From NCBI GenBank assembly GCA_900553675.1, contig USEH01000134.1, forward strand, positions 1-6,204: a DNA stretch of 6,204 bases. Direction: 5' to 3'. The DNA is from an uncultured Ruminococcus sp. (lineage in GTDB: Bacteria; Bacillota; Clostridia; Oscillospirales; Ruminococcaceae). Within the stretch, counting starts at the first letter, position 1; the number at the start of each line of letters is the position of its first letter. The translations under genes and the position numbers were made by a program. The notes below the pieces were generated by a model that saw only the letters and a program-made list of their open reading frames with translations, ran no database searches and had not been told where the DNA came from. Of this stretch, positions 1 to 6,204 are shown in pieces.

Positions 1-19
1 GGCTTCGCCGTTGCTTCAG

Positions 20-40
20 ACGCTTCACTTTGTGAAGCGT
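20..40. repeat. Perfect 9-bp hairpin with a TTT loop
   Basis: ACGCTTCAC (20-28) pairs base for base with GTGAAGCGT (32-40) across a three-base TTT loop. No T-tract follows on either strand within the next ten bases, so it is not a canonical intrinsic terminator. It could be the end of an upstream transcription unit, a dispersed palindromic repeat, or a regulatory structure in the operon leader. The pairing is directly visible; the role is unknown. Confidence 0.6.
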
Positions 41-110
41 GGCTGCGCACTCACTTTTTAACTCATCTCAAAACAACTCATTCAATCAATACAACTATAA
101 ATTATCTCAT

Positions 111-116
111 AGGAGG
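111..116 (+). promoter_or_regulatory. Ribosome binding site fixing the first gene's start
   Basis: A full AGGAGG lies six bases before the ATG at 123. It decides between that ATG and the GTG at 39, which would add 28 Asn/Ser-rich residues translated from the leader and overlap the hairpin at 20-40. Confidence 0.85.
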
Positions 117-122
117 CGCAAT

Positions 123-1322
123 ATGATAGTAAAAGGTACATATTTCCAAAACGACCCCATCCGCCCATTGGTCTATGGCGACGTTGAAATCACCAACCGC
201 AAACGCAGACGTCTGCGCGGCGAACCTGAGAAGGACGGCGTTCTTTGCGAGCCGGTTTTAATCGGCTTCTGCGGCACCGACAACGAGCTTATGAACATGG
301 GCTCAAAGGGTCTTCTTACCCCCAAATTTCCTGAGGGCGAGAACCGGCTTATCAACGGTCACGAGGGGATAGTATGGGTTCCGTCCGAAAACCGCTTTGC
401 AATCGTTCTTATCCGCGGCGGCGACAGCGTCGACCCCACCCGATACACCGAAGACGAAACCTATTTTGAATACGGCTGCGACAAGGCGGACGGCTTATTT
501 GCCGACAAACAGTATTTCAACCCCGATATGCTATTAAAAATTCCGGACGGATACGTCCATAACGGCAAGCTTGATTTAGAGTTTGCCAAAAAAATGGTCT
601 TTCCCGATCCCTACGGCTGTATGCTCTTCCAGCTGGAGCGCATGGAGGACTTGGGCAGCGCACACAACTTCCGCGTTGTGATGGCTCGCGAGAAGTGTTC
701 CGAGGCTGAAGCCCGCAGAATCGCCACCGAGGAGGTCTTTAACCGCACTGTAATTTTCGGTCTTGGCACCACAGGAATGTTCATGGGCGACCTTATCAAA
801 AAGCACCACCCGAACGCAAAAATCCTCTTCGTTGCGCGCAGTCCGGAGGGCTCCGAAAAAGTAAAATTTGCACTGCGCGAAACGGGCGCTATGTATCTCC
901 AAAGCAATTTCGATTCTGAAAGCCAGCTTGCGGCGGCTATCATGGAAAGGCTCGGCGGCAGGGCGACCATGTTTATCGGCGTAAGCGGCTCGAATGTCGA
1001 GCACAGAATCGCCTTTGAGCATAAGGTTTTGGGCTGCAACGGCGTTTACAACAGCTTCTCACTCGGTCCGAGGGTGGAATACGACACCATGCCGTTTGGC
1101 TTTGAAAACCACCTGATATTCGGTTCCATCAATTTCAGACAGTGCCACATGGAACGCGCCATCGAGCTTTTGGCAAAGTCGCGCTACAACGAAATTGTGT
1201 CTTTGATAGACCGTGAAGAGTTCGCGGCTGACCCTATAGGAGCGTATAAAAACAAGATATACTCCAAAGGCGCACCGATGAAGACGGCAGTCATCTGGAA
1301 TAAAAAATACATTGACATTTGA
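123..1322 (+). CDS. Glucose-dehydrogenase-like medium-chain dehydrogenase, candidate aldose 1-dehydrogenase
   Basis: This 399-residue NAD(P)-dependent dehydrogenase probably oxidises an aldose at C1 to a lactone in the cytoplasm; the substrate is inferred from the operon as L-galactose or a relative. The N-terminal catalytic domain carries GFCGTDNE (48-55) with C50, and NGHEG (78-82) with H80 and E81, the positions that bind catalytic zinc in archaeal glucose dehydrogenases. The stretch ending LLKIPDGY (137-144) also matches that family's layout. The Rossmann fold starts at IFGLGTTG (211-218). The second strand ends VARSP (237-241), with no acidic residue, which hints at NADP rather than NAD. 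Unusual points: the four-cysteine structural-zinc lobe is absent, and PDP (161-163) stands where relatives usually have Glu or Gln before Pro, making D162 a possible zinc ligand. The gene is first in the operon, 36 bases before the next. The family call is fairly secure; the substrate is a hypothesis. Confidence 0.75.
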   Translation: MIVKGTYFQNDPIRPLVYGDVEITNRKRRRLRGEPEKDGVLCEPVLIGFCGTDNELMNMGSKGLLTPKFPEGENRLINGHEGIVWVPSENRFAIVLIRGGDSVDPTRYTEDETYFEYGCDKADGLFADKQYFNPDMLLKIPDGYVHNGKLDLEFAKKMVFPDPYGCMLFQLERMEDLGSAHNFRVVMAREKCSEAEARRIATEEVFNRTVIFGLGTTGMFMGDLIKKHHPNAKILFVARSPEGSEKVKFALRETGAMYLQSNFDSESQLAAAIMERLGGRATMFIGVSGSNVEHRIAFEHKVLGCNGVYNSFSLGPRVEYDTMPFGFENHLIFGSINFRQCHMERAIELLAKSRYNEIVSLIDREEFAADPIGAYKNKIYSKGAPMKTAVIWNKKYIDI

Positions 1323-1333
1323 TATACATATCA
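1320..1333. repeat. Short palindrome in the first intergenic gap
   Basis: TGATAT and ATATCA form a perfect 6-bp inverted repeat around a central AC. It overlaps the stop codon of the first dehydrogenase gene and lies in the 36-base gap before the second. It is too AT-rich and short to act as a terminator. It could be an operator half-site pair, but a 12-base match in AT-rich DNA may be chance. Confidence 0.3.
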
Positions 1334-1358
1334 CAAAAAACGAAAGGAAGAAACTAAT

Positions 1359-2381
1359 ATGAAAACAGTATTGATCAATAAACCGTTCGAGATTGCGGTA
1401 ACCGATACCCCAGCGGTCAAGGCAAACGAGGGCGAGGCTCTTTTAAAGATAATGTACGGCGGAATCTGCGGCGCAGACGTCGCCAGCTACACAGGCAACC
1501 AGCCGTTTACCACCTATCCCCGAATCCCGGGACACGAATTTTCCGCGCAGATAGTCTCCATCCCCGAAAACGACAGGGGACTTAAGGCGGGGGACATTGT
1601 AACTGCCAACCCCTATTTCAACTGCGGCGAGTGCTACTCCTGCAAACGAGGATTTGTTAATTGCTGCACCGACAACAAAACCATGGGCGTTCAGCGTGAC
1701 GGCAGCTTCTGCGAATACGTATCCATGCCGGTTGATAGAATCTACGACGGCAAGGGGCTCAACGCCAAGCAGCTTGCCCTTGTGGAGCCGTTCACCATCA
1801 GCTATCATGCCGTAAACCGTGGAAAGGTTAAGGCGGGCGACAGGGTGCTTGTCGTCGGAGCGGGTCCTATAGGACTTTTTGCGCTGATTTCCGCGATTAA
1901 TAAGGGTGCGCAGGTCTGGGTCGCCGATGTTCTGGACGGCAGACTGCAAAAGGCGCTCGACTTCGGCGCAGCCGGAGTTATAAACTCCGCGAAGACCGAC
2001 ATCAAGGCGGAAGCTGATAAAATCACTGCCGGCGACGGCTTCGACGTTTGCATAGAAGCCTGCGGACAGTCGGTTACATTCCTTAATTGCATCGACTGCG
2101 CGGCGTTTGCGGGAACTATAATCCTAATCGGCAACGGTAAAAAGGAAACCACCTTCCTGCATTCGGTGCTGCTTAAAAAGGAGCTGAACGTGTTCGGCTC
2201 GCGCAACTCTTTAAAGTCCGATTTTATGGACGTTATCGACCTGATAGCTTCGGGTAAGGTGGATGTTTTGAAGATGGTAAGCGACATCTACCCGATGGAA
2301 AGAGCTGACGAAGCTTTTAAGGCTCTGGCGAATAACAAGGGCGATTTGTGCAAGATTTTAGTAAATATTGGCGATAGGTGA
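1359..2381 (+). CDS. lgoD: Zinc-dependent L-galactonate 5-dehydrogenase-like protein
   Basis: A 340-residue zinc medium-chain dehydrogenase, full length for the sorbitol/threonine dehydrogenase group. Catalytic zinc ligands are C37 (ICGAD), H59 and E60 (PGHEF) and probably E143 (VEPF). Structural zinc is bound by C89, C92, C95 and C103, in the classic C-x2-C-x2-C-x7-C spacing. The nucleotide site is GAGPIG (168-173, within VLVVGAGPIGL), and D190 at the end of the second Rossmann strand favours NAD. TGNQPF (45-50), YPRIPGHE (53-60), MGVQRDG (109-115) and the GSRN turn (280-283) closely recall Escherichia coli LgoD, which oxidises L-galactonate to D-tagaturonate, the substrate of the UxaB encoded two positions downstream. 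The start has AAGGAAG eight bases upstream. Other polyol or sugar-acid dehydrogenases of the family are possible, but the link to UxaB and UxaA makes the LgoD role the best reading. Confidence 0.75.
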   Translation: MKTVLINKPFEIAVTDTPAVKANEGEALLKIMYGGICGADVASYTGNQPFTTYPRIPGHEFSAQIVSIPENDRGLKAGDIVTANPYFNCGECYSCKRGFVNCCTDNKTMGVQRDGSFCEYVSMPVDRIYDGKGLNAKQLALVEPFTISYHAVNRGKVKAGDRVLVVGAGPIGLFALISAINKGAQVWVADVLDGRLQKALDFGAAGVINSAKTDIKAEADKITAGDGFDVCIEACGQSVTFLNCIDCAAFAGTIILIGNGKKETTFLHSVLLKKELNVFGSRNSLKSDFMDVIDLIASGKVDVLKMVSDIYPMERADEAFKALANNKGDLCKILVNIGDR

Positions 2382-2574
2382 CAGTATCAACTTTGTAATC
2401 GTCGTACTTTTGTTTACCGTCACGCATTGCGTTTCCTCCGTCTTTGATAATTTGTTTGAGGAACGAGCAAAAATCTGCGTATTCCGCTCTATTGCTTGCA
2501 ATTATTGGACGGAAACGCCCGACTTTTGCCAGCAGATGTTCGACTTTGAATTGAATCGAAAATAAGTATAAATC
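2317..2574 (-). pseudogene. Possible remnant of a minus-strand gene in the gap before uxaB
   Basis: The 220-base gap is visibly more AT-rich than the genes around it. Read on the minus strand from 2574, one frame stays open for about 64 codons across the gap and then runs into the end of the LgoD-like gene, stopping at 2317-2319. The gap part gives a hydrophilic, protein-like sequence including RPIIASNRAEYADF and FLKQIIKDGGNAMRDGKQ, then KYDDYKVDTV. An ATG at 2427-2425 is preceded on that strand by GGAGGA (2439-2434), seven or so bases away, so a real gene start may be preserved, giving a 36-residue product whose tail is merely antisense to lgoD. I do not recognise the protein. The likeliest reading is a truncated foreign or relocated fragment; a functional small protein is possible but less likely. 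Confidence 0.35.
2546..2572 (+). promoter_or_regulatory. Weak candidate promoter before uxaB
   Basis: TTGAAT (2546-2551) and TATAAA (2567-2572) resemble -35 and -10 boxes, but the spacer is only 15 bases, shorter than the ideal 17. Initiation here would leave a leader of about 20-25 bases carrying the AAAGGAG ribosome binding site (2587-2593). I see no clear terminator after the LgoD-like gene, so read-through from upstream is equally possible. Confidence 0.25.
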
Positions 2575-2601
2575 TCATTTTTTAAGAAAGGAGCAACCAT
2601 C

Positions 2602-3927
2602 ATGAAAGAAAAAATAATCCAATTCGGCGAAGGAGGCTTTTTGCGCAGCTTCGTCGATATGTTCATAAACATCATGAATGAGAAGGGCGTTTTCGACGGC
2701 AGTGTTGTAGTCGTCCAGCCCATAGAAAAGGGTCTTATTTCCGTTTTGAACGAGCAGAACGGCGTTTACCACCAGTATCTGCGCGGAATCGAAAACGGCG
2801 AGGTTATCAATCAGATGACCGAGGTTCATTCCATCTCACGCGGGGTAAATCCCTACACCGACTATGCAGAGTATTTAGCTCTTGCCCATAACCCCGATAT
2901 GCGCTTTATCATCTCCAACACTACCGAGGCAGGCATAGAATACTTGGGCACCGAGAGCCTGAACGACGCTCCGCCCAAGTCCTTCCCCGCAAAGCTGACA
3001 GCACTTTTATATGAGAGATACAAAGCGCAGCTCCCCGGTTTTATCCTCTTCTGCTGCGAGCTTATCGACCACAACGCCGACTTTCTGCGCGAATACGTCA
3101 TTAAATACGCTCAGCTCTGGAATCTCGGCGAGGATTTCATAAGCTGGCTGAAAACCGAAAATCACTTCTGCAACACCCTTGTTGACAGAATCTGCACCGG
3201 CTATCCCAAGGACGAGGCGGCAGCTCTCTGCGCTCAGCTCGGCTGCGAAGATAGGCTTATAAACACCGCTGAAATATTCCACCTGTGGGTAATCGAAGGT
3301 GATTTCGAGGACGAGTTCCCTCTCAAAAAAGCAGGAATCAACGTAATCTGGACAAAAGATGTCACCCCATACAAAAAGCGCAAGGTGCGCATACTCAACG
3401 GCGCACACACCTCAATGGTTCTGGCGGCGCGGCTTTACGGGCTTTCGACCGTCGGTGAGTGCTTAAAGGACGAAAAGGTATCGGCGCTCCTCAAAAAGAC
3501 TCTCTCCAAGGAAATCATCCCAACCCTTGGCGGCTCGGAGGAGGACAAAGCCTTTGGCGACGCGGTTTTAGAGCGTTTCGCGAACCCGTTTGTAAAGCAC
3601 CAGCTTTTAAGCATTGCTCTCAACTCTGTCAGCAAGTGGAAAGCGCGTGTGCTTCCTACCGTTTTAGAATATCGCGATAAGTTCGGCTCTCTGCCCAAGT
3701 GCCTGACTATGTCCTTAGCGGCGCTCATAGCCTTCTATCGCACTGATGAAGCCAACGACGGCGAGGAGATCATGTCATTCATGAAGACCGCCACTCCCGC
3801 GCAAATCCTTGCGAGAGCCGACTACTGGGGCGAGGACATCAGCTTTATGCTTCCCGAAATCGAGAAGACCTTAGAAATCATCAATAACAGCGGTATGGAC
3901 GCTTACTATGCGGAGGCTCTCTCATGA
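2602..3927 (+). CDS. uxaB: Tagaturonate reductase (altronate oxidoreductase)
   Basis: UxaB reduces D-tagaturonate to D-altronate with NADH in the cytoplasm. The 441-residue protein belongs to the mannitol dehydrogenase/polyol long-chain dehydrogenase family. The N-terminal nucleotide domain opens with IIQFGEGGFLRSFVD (5-19), followed by VVVVQPIE (35-42), SNTTEAG (105-111) and CELIDHN (152-158). FCNTLVDRICTGYP (189-202) links to the catalytic domain. K261, N266 and H269, in KVRILNGAHT, have the exact Lys-x4-Asn-x2-His spacing of the family's catalytic triad. Resemblance to E. coli UxaB is extensive, but that protein is about 480 residues. This one lacks roughly 15 residues before IIQFGEG and is shorter after AFYR (377-380). 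No earlier start is possible because an in-frame TAA sits at 2569-2571. AAAGGAG lies eight bases before the ATG, and the stop overlaps the uxaA start (ATGA). Confidence 0.95.
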   Translation: MKEKIIQFGEGGFLRSFVDMFINIMNEKGVFDGSVVVVQPIEKGLISVLNEQNGVYHQYLRGIENGEVINQMTEVHSISRGVNPYTDYAEYLALAHNPDMRFIISNTTEAGIEYLGTESLNDAPPKSFPAKLTALLYERYKAQLPGFILFCCELIDHNADFLREYVIKYAQLWNLGEDFISWLKTENHFCNTLVDRICTGYPKDEAAALCAQLGCEDRLINTAEIFHLWVIEGDFEDEFPLKKAGINVIWTKDVTPYKKRKVRILNGAHTSMVLAARLYGLSTVGECLKDEKVSALLKKTLSKEIIPTLGGSEEDKAFGDAVLERFANPFVKHQLLSIALNSVSKWKARVLPTVLEYRDKFGSLPKCLTMSLAALIAFYRTDEANDGEEIMSFMKTATPAQILARADYWGEDISFMLPEIEKTLEIINNSGMDAYYAEALS

Positions 3928-5300
3928 GCACGATTCGGATATCAGCTGCTGACAATGTAGCTGTAGACATCTCCACCGGTCATAAAGTGGCGCTATGTGA
4001 CATCAAGGCGGGAGAAAAGGTGATAAAATACGGTTTCCCGATAGGGATAGCGTATAAGGATATATCAAAGGGCGAGCGGGTGCATACCGACAATATCTCA
4101 ACCGCTCTGGGCGAGAAGCTGGAGTACAGCTACACCCCCGATCTGCGTGATATCCCGCCGCAAAAGCCCGCTCAGATCAGGGCGTATGTCCGCGAAAACG
4201 GCGACGTCGGAATCCGCAACGATATCTGGATAATTCCGACAGTCGGATGCGTCAACGGTGCGGCGCGCAGACTGGCAGAGGCGACAGGAGCGGTCGCGCT
4301 GACCCACCCCTATGGATGCTCGCAGCTCGGCGGCGACCATGCTCTCACCCAGAAAGTCCTGCGCGGACTTGTCAACCACCCGAACGCTGCCGGAGTGCTG
4401 GTTTTGGGTCTTGGCTGTGAAAACAACAATATCGCAGAGTTCAAAAAAGTGCTTGGCATCTGGGATTCGCGCCGTGTCAAATTTTTAAACACTCAGGAAT
4501 CGCCGGACGACATCTCCGAGGGAATCGAGCTGATAAACCGGCTCAAAACCTATGCCGAAGGCTTTAAGCGCGAGCCTGTGCCGGTTTCAAAGCTTAAAAT
4601 CGGGCTAAAATGCGGCGGTTCGGACGGTCTTTCGGGAATCACCGCTAATCCGCTCATCGGGCGGATTTCGGACAGGATTATCTCCATGGGCGGCGCCTGC
4701 GTTCTGAGTGAAGTTCCGGAGATGTTCGGCGCGGAAACTATTCTCATGAATCGCTGCGTCAGCGTTGATGTGTTCAACCGTACAGTGGGATTAATCAATA
4801 ATTTCAAGGACTATTTCACCTCACACAATCAGGTGATTTACGAAAATCCATCCCCCGGAAACAAGGCGGGTGGCATATCAACGCTCGAAGAAAAGTCGCT
4901 CGGCTGTACCCAAAAGGGCGGAAGTTCGGCTGTTACGGACGTATTGGATTACGGCGATACCGTCCGGAAAAGCGGACTGAATCTTTTGAACGGTCCCGGC
5001 AACGACATGGTGGCGGTGACGAATCTGACTGCCTGCGGATGCCAGCTGATACTGTTTTCAACAGGTCGTGGAACCCCGCTGGGCGCGCCTGTGCCGACAG
5101 TAAAGATATCCACAAACACTGCTCTTTATGAGCGGAAGAAAGGCTGGATAGACTTCAACGCAGGAGAAATCGTCAACGGTGATAATCTCGACGACGAGCT
5201 GTTTGACTATGTTTTAAGTGTGGCAAACGGAACTCTCACCGCAAACGAGAAAAACGGATATAAGGATATTGCAATATTTAAGGACGGTGTTACGCTATGA
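3924..5300 (+). CDS. uxaA: Altronate dehydratase
   Basis: UxaA removes water from D-altronate to give 2-keto-3-deoxy-D-gluconate; known enzymes need iron. The 458-residue protein keeps both parts of the family: an N-terminal SAF domain (about 1-70, with STGHKVAL at 17-24 and VIKYGFPIG at 33-41) and the large dehydratase domain. The latter has NDIWIIPTVGCVNG (99-112), THPYGCSQLGGDH (127-139), GLGCENN (162-168), CGGSDGLSGITANP (230-243), EVPEMFGAE (263-271), ENPSPGNKAGG (307-317) and FSTGRGTP (378-385). These are near-identical to the E. coli protein, which is 495 residues; most of the difference is about 20 residues missing from the SAF domain before GHK. The ribosome binding site GGAGG (3912-3916) lies inside the uxaB end. 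The gene overlaps both neighbours by ATGA, implying translational coupling. A split into separate N- and C-terminal genes, as in some bacteria, is not seen here. Confidence 0.96.
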   Translation: MSTIRISAADNVAVDISTGHKVALCDIKAGEKVIKYGFPIGIAYKDISKGERVHTDNISTALGEKLEYSYTPDLRDIPPQKPAQIRAYVRENGDVGIRNDIWIIPTVGCVNGAARRLAEATGAVALTHPYGCSQLGGDHALTQKVLRGLVNHPNAAGVLVLGLGCENNNIAEFKKVLGIWDSRRVKFLNTQESPDDISEGIELINRLKTYAEGFKREPVPVSKLKIGLKCGGSDGLSGITANPLIGRISDRIISMGGACVLSEVPEMFGAETILMNRCVSVDVFNRTVGLINNFKDYFTSHNQVIYENPSPGNKAGGISTLEEKSLGCTQKGGSSAVTDVLDYGDTVRKSGLNLLNGPGNDMVAVTNLTACGCQLILFSTGRGTPLGAPVPTVKISTNTALYERKKGWIDFNAGEIVNGDNLDDELFDYVLSVANGTLTANEKNGYKDIAIFKDGVTL

Positions 5301-6166
5301 TTATCGACGCGCATCTTCATCTGTGGAAAAAGCAGCAGGGAATGGTAAACGGTATGCCGGTGTACGACATCGGCGGCGGAAAAAGTATGTTCATGGGCGA
5401 GGTGCGCCAGATGATGCCAGCATATATGGATGACGGCGCAAACACTGCAGAGCGTCTGCTTGCTAATATGGACTATGCCCGCGTGAACGCTGCCGTATGC
5501 ACTCAGGAATACATGGATGGCAATCAGGACGAGTATCTTAATGAAGTACGGCAGAGGTATCCCAACCGTTTCAGGGTGTGCTCGCTGTATGAGGAAAGGT
5601 CAAACTATCGCACCGATGGGTTCGACGGCATAAAGGTGTGTGCCTCACGCCTTGCAGACAAGGATTTGAAAAAGCTCCTGCCGCTTTTCAAGGACGCTGA
5701 AGAAAAAGATATGTTCATATCGATCGACCTCGCCGACGGCGACGAGCAGGTGGACGGCATGGAGTATCTCATAGAAAAATGCCCCAAGCTGAGAGTTGCA
5801 ATCGGTCACTTCGGAATGGTGACAACGCAGAACTGGCAGTCGCAGATAGCTCTTGCAAAAAGCCCTAATGTGTTCATCGAGAGTGGCGGGCTGACATGGC
5901 TTTTCAACCGTGAATACTACCCATACCCCTCCGCGATTGAAGCGGTGTGGGAGGCGGCGGATATCTGCGGCATCGAAAAGCTGATGTGGGGAAGCGACTA
6001 TCCCCGCACCATGACAGAAATCACCTATAAAATGGCAGTACGATTCATCAAGGAAACGCCAAGGCTGACCGAGCGGGAAAAGAGGCTGTTTTTGGGCGAG
6101 AACGCCGAAAAATTCTATCGCTTCGAGCACGAGGAAGAGCTTGCCGAGATAGGCAATATGCTTTAA
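5297..6166 (+). CDS. Amidohydrolase-superfamily protein, probable sugar lactonase (COG3618-like)
   Basis: A 289-residue TIM-barrel metal hydrolase of the amidohydrolase-2 family. Visible metal and active-site elements are DAHLHLW (4-10, with H6 and H8) on strand 1, GHFG (170-173, H171) and WGSDYPR (231-237, D234) on the last strand. FISIDLADG (140-148), with Asp rather than the His found in many amidohydrolases on that strand, fits the COG3618 group, which includes L-fucono-, L-rhamnono- and L-galactono-lactonases. In this operon it would hydrolyse the lactone made by the first dehydrogenase to free the acid for the LgoD-like enzyme. The start is fixed by the HxH motif almost at the N-terminus. 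It overlaps uxaA by ATGA and has only a weak AAGGA 12 bases upstream, so translation probably depends on coupling. The fold is secure; lactonase activity is likely; the exact lactone is inferred from context. Confidence 0.8.
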   Translation: MIIDAHLHLWKKQQGMVNGMPVYDIGGGKSMFMGEVRQMMPAYMDDGANTAERLLANMDYARVNAAVCTQEYMDGNQDEYLNEVRQRYPNRFRVCSLYEERSNYRTDGFDGIKVCASRLADKDLKKLLPLFKDAEEKDMFISIDLADGDEQVDGMEYLIEKCPKLRVAIGHFGMVTTQNWQSQIALAKSPNVFIESGGLTWLFNREYYPYPSAIEAVWEAADICGIEKLMWGSDYPRTMTEITYKMAVRFIKETPRLTEREKRLFLGENAEKFYRFEHEEELAEIGNML

Positions 6167-6186
6167 TTTAACATTGACATAGAAGT

Positions 6187-6204
6187 CCTGCCGATAGCGG
6201 CGGG
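6187..6204 (+). terminator. Probable operon terminator stem, cut by the window edge
   Basis: CCTGCCG (6187-6193) pairs with CGGCGGG (6198-6204) around an ATAG loop: seven pairs including one T-G wobble, 20 bases after the last stop codon. The T-run that would confirm an intrinsic terminator would fall just outside the window and cannot be seen. Confidence 0.6.

Larger units (their letters stand above)
1..122. other. Leader region upstream of the operon
   Basis: No gene is supported here. The first ~50 bases are GC-rich and contain a perfect hairpin (listed separately). From about 51 to 110 the sequence is AT-rich, with repeated short words such as AACTCAT (59-65 and 75-81) and CTCAT near 106-110. 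A TATAAA box at 96-101 could be a -10 element, but no good -35 sits 16-18 bases before it, so the operon promoter is not located with confidence. The region ends in a strong ribosome binding site at 111-116. Confidence 0.6.

Noticed and set aside
39..122. N-terminal extension of the first dehydrogenase from a GTG at 39
   Set aside because: It adds 28 low-complexity residues with no family counterpart, overlaps the leader hairpin and lacks a good ribosome binding site, while the ATG at 123 has AGGAGG at ideal distance.
2481..2506. ATTGC-TT-GCAAT palindrome in the gap as a terminator for the LgoD-like gene
   Set aside because: Only five pairs with a two-base loop, AT-rich and without a T-run: too weak to support.
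2368..2565. A 65-residue + strand frame spanning the gap before uxaB
   Set aside because: It starts inside the end of the LgoD-like gene without a ribosome binding site, is Cys/Phe/Trp-rich in a manner typical of antisense frames, and matches nothing I know; the minus strand reads more like protein.
2602..5300. A plain D-galacturonate operon reading based on uxaB and uxaA
   Set aside because: Not excluded outright, but uxaC is missing from the window, and an LgoD-like enzyme, a lactonase and an aldose dehydrogenase would be unexplained.
5645..6130. Long minus-strand frame opposite the amidohydrolase gene, with similar frames opposite the other genes
   Set aside because: These are reverse shadows of well-supported + strand genes, with His/Phe/Val-rich composition and no recognisable motifs.
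6174..6179. TTGACA as a -35 box after the last gene
   Set aside because: The place where the -10 box should be is the GC-rich right arm of the hairpin (6198-6204), with nothing resembling TATAAT in the window.

Overview
The window holds a compact catabolic operon, all on the + strand, of five genes that together read as a route from a sugar (most likely L-galactose or a close relative) to 2-keto-3-deoxy-D-gluconate (KDG). Strong AGGAGG-type ribosome binding sites, balanced base composition and Clostridia-like protein sequences suggest an anaerobic, probably gut-associated Firmicute of the Ruminococcaceae/Oscillospiraceae type. That placement is an impression; no rRNA or other marker gene is present.

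Layout: 1-122 is a leader without a gene, carrying a perfect hairpin (20-40) and an AT-rich stretch. 123-1322 encodes a medium-chain dehydrogenase related to archaeal-type glucose dehydrogenases but without the structural-zinc lobe. 1359-2381 encodes a zinc dehydrogenase resembling L-galactonate 5-dehydrogenase (LgoD). 2382-2601 is a 220-bp AT-richer gap that appears to hold the remains of an unrelated minus-strand gene and perhaps a weak promoter. 2602-3927 (uxaB, tagaturonate reductase), 3924-5300 (uxaA, altronate dehydratase) and 5297-6166 (a COG3618-type amidohydrolase, probably a sugar lactonase) are joined by two ATGA stop/start overlaps. A GC-rich hairpin at the right edge (6187-6204) is probably the start of the operon terminator.

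Proposed flow (inference): L-galactose -> L-galactonolactone (dehydrogenase at 123-1322) -> L-galactonate (lactonase at 5297-6166) -> D-tagaturonate (LgoD-like) -> D-altronate (UxaB) -> KDG (UxaA). UxaB and UxaA are well supported, LgoD moderately so. The first two steps are assigned mainly from context. No uronate isomerase (uxaC), KDG kinase, KDPG aldolase, transporter or regulator lies in the window. The lack of uxaC beside uxaA and uxaB, together with an LgoD-like enzyme and a lactonase, is what points away from galacturonate as the feed. A logically similar L-galactose pathway is known from Bacteroides vulgatus, but as I recall its first enzyme is of a different family, so this would be a Firmicutes version with a swapped first step.
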